Translations under genes and position numbers: made by a program
From: Loxodes magnus
Taxonomy: Eukaryota; Ciliophora; Karyorelictea; Loxodida; Loxodidae
Direction of reading: 5' to 3'
Length of the DNA: 64,000 bases
Assembly (NCBI GenBank): GCA_946699065.1
Contig: CAMPDV010000098.1
Span: forward strand, 434,001 to 498,000
In this document: piece by piece, positions 1 to 9,882 of the stretch
How positions within the stretch are numbered: the first letter of the stretch is position 1
Layout: each line of letters begins with the position of its first letter
Notes under the pieces: generated by a model
Told to the model about the DNA's origin: nothing
The model's input: only the letters and a program-made list of their open reading frames with translations
The model's database searches: none

Positions 1-895
1 TATCCTTTTTTCAGAGCTCATTCTCATATTGAGACAAAAAAAAGAGAACCATGGTTATTTGGAACTGAGCACGTAGACATAATCAGAGCTGCAACTAAAA
101 TAAGATACCATTTGCTTCCATTTTGGTACACACTATTTAGAAAATACGCAGCAAATTCAGTTCCAGTAATAACTCCACTATTTATCAAAACCTAAAATAG
201 CCTTCTAGTGGTAGAAGACTAATTATTCGTTGGAAATGCAATTCTAGTGAAACCTGCTGTAAAGCCTTAATAAACAACTGTAGAGATAAAAACAGGTTAG
301 GATTATCCTTTTTGGTATAACTTTTATAACCTTCAAAAGATAGAAGTTTAAGATAGCTAAATAAGTAAATCAATTGATAAAAATGAGATAGGTGTTCTTA
401 TTAAGCCAGGAAGCATTTTAGTTACATACAAAGAAGTTTGTAAATCCACTGAGATGATGAAAAAGTTTCCTTATACACTGATAATTGCTTTAGACTAAAA
501 TCATTAAGCCTAGGGAGCTTTCTATGATGATGATTGGACAAGCTTTAGTTTCCAATAGGTAATTTATTATACTTCAGGGTCAATATGTAGAGTCTAATCT
601 CATCTTCAAGAACTTAGAACTAAGTAATGAACTTCTAAACAGCAACTATGAGAGTGAATCTTAACATCTGGTAGCAGAAATCAAGATATTAGGTTTGGAA
701 AAATAGTTTTAAGACGTGAAAGTCAATGTAAGACTTTAATATATAGGGAGTTTCTAAAGAAGCATAGTTCAGTTTTAGCAATTAGGTTTTGACTATAACT
801 AATCTAGAAATCAGATTAAACTAGGTATGGAAAATTAGTTTCGGTTCTTGAAAGGTTATTTCAGCTCGAACTTATACATTTATTCTATATATTGA
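1..895 (+). CDS. GANAB: Glucosidase II alpha subunit (GH31 alpha-glucosidase), C-terminal part
   Basis: The gene enters from the left edge in frame 1. The first residues read FFRAHSHIETKKREPWLFG, the strongly conserved GH31 stretch found in ER glucosidase II alpha, followed by RYHLLPFWYTLF. The enzyme trims the inner glucoses from N-glycans on new glycoproteins in the ER lumen. Catalytic residues lie upstream, outside the window. The visible part is about 290 residues: the end of the barrel plus the C-terminal beta domains. UAA/UAG encode Gln throughout. A 19-nt intron (559-577) interrupts the frame and removing it restores one frame to TGA at 893-895. The call is firm; the 5' part is missing only because of the window edge. 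Confidence 0.93.
559..577 (+). other. 19-nt spliceosomal intron in GANAB
   Basis: GTAATTTATTATACTTCAG lies between codons (phase 0). Removing it joins two coding stretches in one frame up to the TGA at 893. Same length and GTAA...AG form as the introns at 18832 and 21262. Confidence 0.85.
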
Positions 896-1420
896 AGTTA
901 AGCTTTACCTTTTATCCTCCTTACTCTAATTTTATTACCTTTATTAAAATAATTTTTATTGGTTTCCTTCTTTAGTCTCTCTTTTTTAAGTAATTGGTTT
1001 AGTAATTGAAGCAGTATTTATATATTCAAGGAATGACAAATAAAGCAAAGAGATTGAAAGATTATAAATAAATCTACTTTGATACTTAAAGTGAGAAATG
1101 ACAAAGCTATGCATATCTCATAGCTTGATAAATAAATCAGATTTAGAAGAAAAATAAGGTAAATAATCCAAACAGTCAAAAGTGAGTATTTATCAAATAA
1201 TTATCCAGCGCTGATTATAAAAATGCTTTATATGGAATATCATCTGATAGAAAATAGCTAGAAGGTAGAGAACGAAGATATTTAATATCTAATAACATTG
1301 CTGAATAAAGTTAAATCTGGCTACATAAAATCCTTTTAATCAGTGATTCTAAATATTAAACAATGAATATATTTAAGCTTCTCAGTTCTATATTATTCGT
1401 ATAAATTAAAGGTATATAAA
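896..1420. other. Intergenic, AT-rich
   Basis: I see no protein-like frame on either strand here. It holds the 3' flank of GANAB and the 5' flank of the ATG10-like gene. Confidence 0.5.
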
Positions 1421-2056
1421 ATGATAATGACCGAAACGGAATTTATAAGTTAAGCAAAGCTTCTAAGCTAAAAGTAAAGTGAGTGAAAAATATTGGAAGT
1501 AGATCAAGGGATAGAAACAAAGATATATATCACGAGTGAGTAGTTATATAATATATAAGATCAGATTCTGCTAATTCTTAATATAGTCTATAATAAAAAT
1601 TATTAGGTTCCAACTCTCTATTTTCGATTCCAGGATTTATAAGGCTAAGTAATGTATAATCAAGTTAAAGAAACGATTGTTGCAAATATTGAGGAGCATC
1701 CTATCCTCGGAACTACCTGATATTATTTGCATCCCTGCGAAACCTAAAATTTGCCTGTTAAGTATTTATTTGGATGAATGAGTGTAGTTCTTCGTAAATT
1801 TAACATTGAGCCTAAGATAGAACTATTGGAATTAATTAAGGTATGGGAGAGTTAAATTGGTATAATGGAGAGTGAGAAAAGCCTAGACTAAAATTTTTAA
1901 GACATAAAGTGTAAAATACGCGTTTTTTAATTTTTTTTTAAACTTAATCACAAAAGCCCTTTAAGTAAGATACATCAAAGTAGTCTAGTTTAAGGTATAA
2001 AAATTAATAAAGCTTCATTTTAAAAGCCTTTTAGGATATTCTAAATACTAAAATGA
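1421..2056 (+). CDS. ATG10: ATG10-like E2 enzyme of the ATG12 conjugation system
   Basis: ATG10 moves the ubiquitin-like ATG12 onto ATG5 during autophagosome formation. The frame carries the family hallmarks: YQVPTLYFRFQDLQG in the middle, then EEHPILGTTWYYLHPCET, with the catalytic Cys in HPC, then FGWMSVVL. TGA codes Trp inside both of the last two blocks. The start is the ATG at 1421 (MIMTETEFISQA); 1427 is an alternative. The C-terminus is unclear: after IELLELIK at about 1835 the frame loses protein-like character and stays open to a TGA at 2054-2056, which overlaps the ATG of the next gene. A short intron near 1845-1870 leading to an earlier TGA is more likely than this overlap. Family length (about 150-220 aa) fits either end. 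Confidence 0.8.
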
Positions 2057-2499
2057 TAAAAGCAATTCTAATTCTAAATAACCATGGAAAAGTAAGATTG
2101 ATGCGATTTTACAATAAACTGGATATAGAAAAAGAAGAATTAATCAAATAGCTGTTCTAACAAATAAGTTCAAGACCTGAGCATTCTTCAAATTTTCTCC
2201 CATCTAGTCTATTTGGATCTGATTTTAAAATAATATACAGAGTGTATGCTACCCTTTACATTGTATTTGTAGTAGACTCTGCTGAATCTGAATTAGGAAC
2301 TCTAGATTTAATATAAGTTTTTGTTGAAGTCCTCGATAGAGTTTATGGTAACGTATGCGAGCTTGATATTATTTTTCATCCTGATAAGGCATATTATATT
2401 CTAGATGAAATTGTAATTGGTGGAATGGTGTAGGAGACTAGTGCTATTGAAATTTGGCAGCAAGTAGAAAGCTATGAAAAGTTAGCTAAAGACAGTTGA
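2053..2499 (+). CDS. AP3S1: AP-3 adaptor complex sigma subunit
   Basis: 148 aa, no intron, TGA stop at 2497. The small sigma subunit of the AP-3 coat sorts cargo from endosomes to lysosome-related compartments. The start [20 protein letters not shown], the middle [40 protein letters not shown] and the end [20 protein letters not shown] follow the clathrin-adaptor small chain fold throughout. The features favour AP-3 sigma over AP-1 or AP-2 sigma, notably NNHGK at the N-terminus and GGMV near the end. Length matches the conserved core of the family. Confidence 0.95.
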
Positions 2500-2840
2500 T
2501 TGGGCTTTTAATAACAGCTTAAATATTTCATCTATAAGCAAAATCGTTTTATAGTCAATCTAAATAGACATAGCACTTTGAAATCATCTTAATGATTAGT
2601 TCTAATTATAAAGCATAAGTATAATTTTACCCTTAGACTCCTTTATTAAAAATTGAGTTTGATAAAGAATAAAAATAAGGGATGTATCTTTTATATTCTA
2701 GGATTGAATCATAATATAGATGATTATTTATTTACTCTTTAAGTAATTTCTTTGGTTGACTTGTCATAAACAAAAAAGTCTCAATTTATGAAAATACCGG
2801 ATGAATAGAATATTAAATATCGAGTCCAAATTTTCTTTAA

Positions 2841-3323
2841 TCATAAAATATCTTAAATATATCTGAATCAATTCTAATCTTTGTTATAGTAGAAACTCTC
2901 TTTTGTTCCTTTCCATTTTCCAGGCTTAAATTTCTAATTTCCTTTTGTAAACTACTGAGTTTTACTTCTAGCTTCTCTCCATTTTTTCATTACTTCTTCC
3001 TCTTATTAATCATATGCTTTGTTTCTCTGTTACCTGTCAAATTCATCTTATAATTCCTTTTGAAGGAATTCTTACGAAGGTGGTTCGTTCTAAACTCCAC
3101 GAAGCCAGTTATTCCATAAAGGATCATCTTAGCCTACTAAACCTCTAAAAGGAGAGTTTTTAAATTCTCTTTCACGTGCAATGGGAATTCCTCTTCAATC
3201 AACTACTTGATAAAATGCATTTCCATATCTGTCTCTTCCTACAAATATTTTCCCATCCTGCTCTCCATGCAATACTTATCTAAACTCAAATCACTTATTC
3301 CAAACTCTTTTAAGAAAGTTCAT
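2841..3323 (-). CDS. NDUFAF2: NDUFAF2-like complex I assembly factor (mimitin family)
   Basis: 160 aa, minus strand, convergent with AP3S. NDUFAF2 (B17.2L) is a mitochondrial chaperone for late complex I assembly, a paralogue of subunit NDUFA12. The core reads GRDRYGNAFYQVVDWRGIPI, matching the family pattern VGTD-GN-YY followed by NWRG; the Trp of DWRG is encoded by TGA. FKPGKWKGT near the C-terminus matches the late PGSW-type motif of NDUFAF2, which NDUFA12 lacks. Start ATG at 3323 (MNFLKRVWNKW); stop TGA at 2841-2843. NDUFA12 itself is the main alternative, but WRG and the tail favour NDUFAF2. Confidence 0.8.
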
Positions 3324-3702
3324 TTACCTAAAAATATCTAAATTTAATTAAACTTCTTAGTTAACTATTTTACATTATACAGCTACTTAAGACTAGAATA
3401 TGATTCCTTCTAATTAAATCTAAGGATATTTTCATTAACTTTATGCATTTTAATTTGCTATTCCATTTTGAACTGATTGCTTTCAGCCTTATTACTATCT
3501 TCTCATCTGCTTATATATAATATATCCTTATAAAGGCCAAAGTATATAAGTCTTTACTTGTCAATACTTCATTACTTAGAGTATAAAGGATTTATTGATG
3601 TTTTACCATATAGAATGTAGATAATTAGAGGGCTAAGAGTGAGGGTGAAATAGTATTTGAAAGCATTTTTGTATTTTAGAAAGTTAAGATTGTATAAAAA
3701 TA

Positions 3703-4803
3703 ATGGAACTTAAACCTTAAATAGTTAAGATTGAAGCTGATCCTATGGATGGACGTCATTCATTTGCGGTTGTTTGTCTTGATAAGCCTAAAAGAATAAT
3801 TGTAATAGGAGGTTGTAATAACAATGAAGAGCTGGGTGATGTTCTTATGCTTGAGTTGGAAAATAAGCATAAACACTGGAAAAACATAGTGAAGTTAAAT
3901 TAAACTACTACCGGATCTTGTGCTATTTAGCTTAAAAATAGAGTTTATGTATTTGGAGGCTGAAATTAAAAAGAGTACTGCAACACGTCTTACCTCATTA
4001 ACATTGAAAACAGATAATTCTAAAACTAAAACGAAAACAGAGATTATGAATTGCCTAATGGTAGAAGAGATGCTAAAATGCTGTATATTTAAAAAAGTAA
4101 CTCTGTACTGCTATTTGGAGGATGAAATTCAATCGATTGAACAAATTCAAATACTGACTATGATTAAGTCTGGTAACTAAGGCCTGATTGGAAATGAAGC
4201 ACACTTATGATTCTATAAGAATCGCCACTAGCAAGACGAGGACATACTATGCTAGAAACTAAAGATGGTGACATATTAATATATGGTGGAGTATATGGAT
4301 ATTCCAAAGTATTAAACGATATTTATATACTAAAAGTATCAGAAGGAATATGAGTTAAACCTTTGAAAGAAGACAAAGCTTAATAGATTCCTTATAGAGC
4401 TTTTCATACAAGTGTAATTTATAAAAATTAACTAGTGACGTTCGGAGGGTTAAATGAAAAATATGAGCTGTCTGCAGATTTTTGAAGCTTAAATTTAGAT
4501 GACTATTCTATTTAATATATATAGTTACCAGAAGCTCCTTAACCAAGATTTGGACATGGAATGGCTCTTTTCTAAGAAACTATTTTTATTTTTGGCGGAA
4601 TGGGTTACAATAATCAATGCTTTTCTCTAAGTGAAATATGAATGTGGGGTGAAGGAATTCAAGGGAAATGGAATTTCGGTCCCGAAGTTTATCCTCCTCA
4701 AATACCTGAAAATTTAAAAGTGTCAAGAGGATATCATGAAAAAAACCAATAAGACTTTAATCCTACAAGTTACGGTCCTTTAAATTAGAATCCACCAAGT
4801 TGA
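3703..4803 (+). CDS. Kelch-repeat beta-propeller protein
   Basis: 366 aa if the first plausible TGA (4801-4803) is the stop. Six kelch blades are visible from their double-Gly motifs: IIVIGGCNN, RVYVFGGWN, VLLFGGWNS, ILIYGGVYG, LVTFGGLNE and IFIFGGMGY. The paired aromatic residues after each GG follow the usual kelch pattern, and several of those Trp codons are TGA. Such a propeller is normally a protein-binding scaffold; no BTB or other partner domain precedes it. The same frame stays protein-like after 4803 as a very hydrophobic stretch (separate entry), so this UGA may be read as Trp and the protein may be longer. Confidence 0.85.
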
Positions 4804-5388
4804 ACAGTTTAGATATTATAACAAAAATAGGTTATTTAAAATTATTAATTCAAACACTCTTAATTATCATCAATCTACTTACAACTGAATTACTAGAAAC
4901 AATCTAATAATCTTGCTTTTAAATACCTTAGTATTTTCTAAGCAGGAGCTCTTCAGTTTATTAACTAAAGGCTATAAACTTATAAAATTATCTTCTTTTT
5001 GGCTTGGTTAGCAGACATTTAATGCTTATTTATCTGAAATTATTTATATATATAATGAGAAGCATCCTATGCTAATTCTTGCTTCTAACCTTTAATTATA
5101 AGCCTAAGAATTATTAACTAAGTGATCATCTATGTTGATCTGCTTATTATTACTCATGTTGCTTTAATTATTATATGAGTTAACTATTTTAGCTTGTAAT
5201 CAAAAGAAGCATCTAATAGTATTAAGATCTATTAAAAAAGAAATTTAATTGTATAGTATATGTATCTTTTTATAATAGCATGCTTATTTACTTACTTATA
5301 TGAAGTTATGATATTTAATAATAATATTAATCAAAAAACAAGACAGTTGCTCTCATATTCATTTCCGTTAGTTATGTTACTAAACTGA
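4804..5388 (+). other. Possible multi-TM extension of the kelch protein
   Basis: The kelch frame continues past the UGA at 4801 without a new ATG to a TGA at 5386-5388. From about 4990 it encodes several hydrophobic spans, such as IIFFLAWLADIQCLFIW, LIISLRIINQVIIYVDLLI and IVQYMYLFIIACLFTYLY, separated by polar turns. The pattern faintly recalls TMEM185-type membrane proteins, but I would not name it. Its 3' end overlaps the convergent FHA gene. In-frame TGA density is about what chance gives, so a non-coding reading is also possible. Confidence 0.4.
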
Positions 5389-6656
5389 TTGTACATTCCA
5401 TTCATATTATCCTGCCCGCCATTTATCATTTGTTGCTTTTTACATCTTTATATGAGCAAGTCGTGTTATCCCTTTAACTAAATCAACTTTTTCAAAACTT
5501 CGTTATATTTAACCTGGATGCTTCCTTAATCAACTTCTATTAAAGTTGCTTTAAAAATTGTATTCCACATTTTTATTATCATATTCTCTTTAATTTCGGT
5601 TTATTCACTTATATATAGCCAAGATCCATTTGTACTAGGTTTAGCTCCGTTTCCATCCACGAGAACCCATAAATTATCTTGCAATTCAATAGTTATCTGA
5701 ATTTTTGAAAGAGACTCGTCATTTAAAGTCACATCACATAGAGAACTCCGTCCTACGCTTATTTTGGTTTATTTTCCTTTGAAATAAAATGTTTCTCCCT
5801 ATTTCTAGCTATCGAAAATACTTATTCTTAGAATTTTATTTTTCAATTTTTTATTTTATTCCTTTTGATCGTTTCATGATAGTAAATTTATCATTAGAAT
5901 ACTCTCTCCAATTTGTATTAAGTAGTTATCTTTTAACTCTAAAGAACTTTGAATTCTTATGAAGCTTCCAAATCCTATTCCTAGATCCTGTATATAGTAT
6001 TTCAAGTTTTCTAAGCAAAACCATATTTTGATGCATTGTCCTCTTTCTTGCTGATTTTTGCGAACTGGAACTACAAAATCATTTATTATTTCATTATCTT
6101 TATTTAGCTACTTTGCCTTCTTATGCTTTTTAGCTCCAATAAATACAACTCCATCTTCATTTTTTTCCCTCAATGTATTTTTGAGTCCAGTTGAATAGAT
6201 CTAAAGTACTTAGCCTTTTTATAAAACATGTGAACTAGTCACTTTTAACTGAAGGCTTGGAACATAGTCTTTCAATAGAGTTAGTAGATGGAAAGTAGTT
6301 TCTTAGCTATAGTTGTACTTAGTCTCGTATTAGCCTTAATACTATGCTCCATTAAGCTGAGCTTATAATCTAATCTGCTTTATAAGATTTAAATTTTCTT
6401 TACTTTCTTGAACATCTTTATTATGTTCTGTAAGCTTTCGAACAGTCCCCTTTGGCTTTTTTTTTGCATCCTTATCAATACTTTAATAAGATGAGAATCT
6501 TCTTTTCTTATACTTCTAGGATTGAACGGTAATATCAGGGCTGTAATATCTATCTTCTTGAAACAGATACTAAGAGTTAATCTCTTGAGTATTTAGTTCT
6601 GAGTTGTTAATCATTGAAATATCTTACAACTATCGTTATCCACAAGCACCTCCCAT
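5331..6656 (-). CDS. Tandem FHA-domain protein with a possible lipidated N-terminus
   Basis: 441 aa, intronless, TGA stop at 5331-5333. FHA domains bind phosphothreonine. The clear FHA is at about residues 297-390: ISVGRSSLCDVTLNDESLSK with the conserved G-R-S and later S/N-x-x positions, then a NGSWLY strand (TNGSWLY replaces the usual NGT). A second FHA-like half at about residues 165-260 contains YYIQDLGIGFGSFIRI and LKDNYLIQIGES, a form common in protist FHA proteins. The start MGGACG puts Gly at position 2 and Cys at position 5, which fits N-myristoylation plus palmitoylation and thus membrane attachment (inference). The region between is Lys/Gln-rich. No kinase or phosphatase domain is seen. 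Confidence 0.85.
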
Positions 6657-7203
6657 TTAATAAGATATAGATAAGTTTTTTCTAATCTTCAAATAGCTGC
6701 TAAATTACTTAATTTTTACTACTTAATTTTATTTAACTTTACTATCTTATTTACGTATTTCCTTCATCTAACTAAATCTGGTCATTTGATAGCTTCAGTT
6801 TGCTTATTTTTAGTATTATGTAATACAATGTTATTGTATTTCAACTCCTATTATAAATAAGGGATAAGCATTCATATATAGAAGGAAAAAATGCTTTTTA
6901 TCTGAAATTAAACTGCTTGCTTTTGAGGGTAATTTTATTACATCTAACTTAGAGCTTTTTGTCTAGTTTTGATGATGTTAAGCTTTCTATAAAGTATAAT
7001 GAAAAGTCTTAATTTGGAAGACTAGATTATTCTATAATAAGTAAGGTATAAAACTCAGTCTTATCTGCATAAGACTTTATAGATGCTAGTTACTTTATAT
7101 TAGACTAGTCATTACTAAATAGTTAGTAGCGATACTATATAATCGAAGCTTTATCCCATTTCTTAAAAGATATCACTTCATTATTCAAAGTTTGTTCGTT
7201 ATG
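6657..7203. other. Intergenic, AT-rich
   Basis: Upstream flank of the FHA gene. I see no convincing frame on either strand. Confidence 0.45.
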
Positions 7204-8330
7204 AGTTCTCACAAATAGAGAAAAAAGGAAGTCAATTATCGCTAATTTTTTCACTAACGAATAATTGCTTCCTCCAGCTATCCTCAAAATGAGCATCTTT
7301 GAAATTTCTAATTATACAGAGTTTATTAATAGTTAGACTTATATATCAAATAAGGCAATTTTTAGTGTACTAAATAACTTAAAATCCAATCTATTTAAGC
7401 TATCTCATACAAATATAAAATAAGTACATACAATATCTTACCAAAGCTTTAGTATCAAAGTCTGAAAATAGAGATTAAAGTTATATATAAATAGAAGTAT
7501 TTGAATAGATCTAATACACTATATCAAAAGTATCTTTAGTATTAATTTTAAATTAGTCGTATCTTTTATTCTAAGGTCTATATGATCGATTGAAAACAAG
7601 ACCTAATATTATTTTAGTTAGTAAAAGGTTTATGCTTAAACAAAAGAGATTGCTTTTAAAGGTCAAACTATACCTGATATATTCCTTGTATTTCATTTTC
7701 GAAAATAGAAAGCAGAATGTTAGGTTATTAGATAAGCTTTATAGATATAAAATCCTGATTGGCTTAAAAGGAGAATATATGCTTGAAAATCTAAAGGAGT
7801 ATATTCTAGTCATGCCAACTTCATTTTAACTTGCTATCACAAAGAAAGCAATTAAGAAATATTTCCTATCTTTTATTAATAAAAATCCTTAGTATTTATT
7901 CTAAAAATAGTTCATAATAAAGCAGAAAAATTGTTGCTTATCATTCTTGATTTACACCTAGTATGACAGGATAAGCAAGATACATAACTAGTTTCTATGA
8001 TCACTTCTATAAAAATTTCTATTAAAATGAATCAGAATAAGGACCATATAAAGGTAAAAATAGCTAATCTTGTTATTAATATTTGAGTGTTAAGTATGAC
8101 TTAAGAAAAAGCAGTAGTAAAGTTAAAAAATAGAAGCTTGTAGATTACTTACTTTTATAAATCCTATCTCTTAAAATATCTTCAAATTTTGATAAAAATC
8201 CTTTTAGATTAGCTGTGGAGAATCATCATTTTACTTATTAACTTCTTTTGCCTCAACTTTCTTGATTTATACGTTTTACTAAAATGAAGCAAAGAAGCTA
8301 TAGAAGAACATCAATAGAGGCTGAAAATTT
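7204..8330 (+). other. Doubtful coding stretch, possible decayed or multi-intron gene
   Basis: Three overlapping plus frames each hold protein-like pieces. One frame from ATG 7204 reads through about 370 codons with few TGA and includes VAYHSWFTPSMTGQARYI near 7940-7990. A second frame near 7255-7400 gives LPPAILKMSIFEISNYTEF. I could not join the pieces with the short GT-AG introns used elsewhere, and no family is recognisable. It may be a broken gene, a gene with introns I missed, or chance openness in AT-rich DNA. Confidence 0.25.
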
Positions 8331-8478
8331 AAGCATAAGTTTACTCTTACTAAGGTTATAAGTCCTATGATATTAAATTAGAATAGAGCATAGAGCAAGC
8401 ATAGGTTAGATAAAAGAGTAGGAATAAAATAATTAATAGTAATTAAAGGAAATTAATTAATTAGAGTATAATATTAAT

Positions 8479-9516
8479 ATGAAAGCATTATTAGTTCTTA
8501 TTTCTTTTCTATACTTTAACTTGGTCCATAGCGAATATTGTGTTAGATGAATTGAAAGAAAAGCTTTTGAAAATACTTGCTTCAATCGAGAAGAAGTTAT
8601 GAGTTATATTCCTTAATGTGATTCTAGCAAAGTATGCACCCTTTATTCATTTTATGATGGAACATCTTATTCTAACTGTCTTTCTAAGGCTTCTTATTCA
8701 TCAATATATGAAAAATACTGCCCACGAAATTTAATAGATTATTATAATTATTTTAGATGTAGCAACTATTGCTATTCTGGAGAGTGCAATTGAGAGTATT
8801 ATTAAGAAGAACATGGGGATTGGGAGGAAGGATTAACAAATAATGAAGAATGTGATGAAAGCGATGCTTGTGCATCACACTAATGCTTATGTGGTCCTTC
8901 TCCATCATCAAATGGAAGATGCACAACCAGTGTTTATGATGATTCATTTAAATATTTATGGAATAAAATATGCAACAGAGAGACAATTACACTAGAAGAC
9001 GCATGCATTTATTACCTAAAAATAATAATGGGCCATTTCGTCACATCAGTTTATGAAAATTAAGCTTAAATGCCTCACCTAAAGAATTATAATGATTTTA
9101 AAGATCTTATTGACGTTTATAAGTATAAAAATGGAGACGACCCTGATAATAATAGCAGTGACAACAGTAAATTATGGTTAGTGCTATTAATAATATCTGC
9201 TATTGTTGTGATCCTAGTCATATTTCTTGTAGTGCTATGCTGTTGTAGATATAGAAGCAAAAAATTCAGAACTGGTAGTAAGAAACTCCAAGGAAGCGAA
9301 CTAGAGCCAAAATAATTTTATAACTAGCCTCAAAAAGAATTCACTATGGAAAGACAAGAATTAGTATATTAATCTCCTAGAAATATATCCTAAAATCAAA
9401 ATGCGCCTTTATTAAAGAAAGAGGAACATAAAAATTCTATTTTTGTTCCACCTGGTGAAGAACTTATGGAAAACGAAAGAAAAATTCAACTTATTGATGA
9501 TTATTATAAGAACTGA
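8479..9516 (+). CDS. Secreted-type, Cys-rich single-pass membrane protein
   Basis: 345 aa, no intron, TGA stop at 9514. It starts with a signal peptide (MKALLVLISFLYFNLVHS), followed by a roughly 200-residue ectodomain with about 20 Cys, many in closely spaced pairs (YCPR, CSNYCYSGEC, CDESDACASHQCLCG). One transmembrane span follows near residues 233-255 (LWLVLLIISAIVVILVIFLV), then CCCRYRSKK, a palmitoylation-like juxtamembrane patch, and a polar cytoplasmic tail of about 85 residues. The layout is that of a type I surface protein. I do not recognise the family. Its 3' end overlaps the minus ORF at 9486 by about 30 nt. Confidence 0.8.
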
Positions 9517-9731
9517 GAATATTTTAGATTAGCTACTTATAATTTCTTTACTTTTATTAAATGTTCTAAATATAATCTCTCATTTTCAACTCCAGCATAT
9601 TTTATTTTCTATACTGTCATTTTATCTCCCTATACTTCTAAATCCTTTTTATAAGTATCCTTTATGGTGATAAATTTTGAAACTTTTAGAGCTCTATTTT
9701 TATTAGTTTTTCTATACATATCAAAAACCAT
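9486..9731 (-). CDS. Small hypothetical protein
   Basis: From ATG 9731 the frame gives 81 aa beginning MVFDMYRKTNKNRALKVSKF and ending at TGA 9486-9488. Charged and aliphatic residues alternate as in a real protein. The same frame is open upstream toward 9880 and would add a hydrophobic segment (YYFFVILII) and CLNGASKQVNSNVL, but no ATG is seen there, so a first exon or an earlier start is possible. It lies between the BRAP2 stop and the Cys-rich gene. No family assigned. Confidence 0.4.
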
Positions 9732-9882
9732 TAATACATTCGAGTTAACTTGTTTAGATGCACCGTTTAAGCAACCAATTAATAAACATAATTAAAAGAG
9801 AGTAAAGCAAGGTTATTTTTAACTAATATTTGATGATATAATTAGTATAACAAAGAAGTAATATTGAACATATTTAATAGTA

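Noticed and set aside
4870-4960. FQAG motif resembling TMEM138
   Set aside because: The surrounding hydrophobic spans do not line up with TMEM138; the match is four residues and likely chance.
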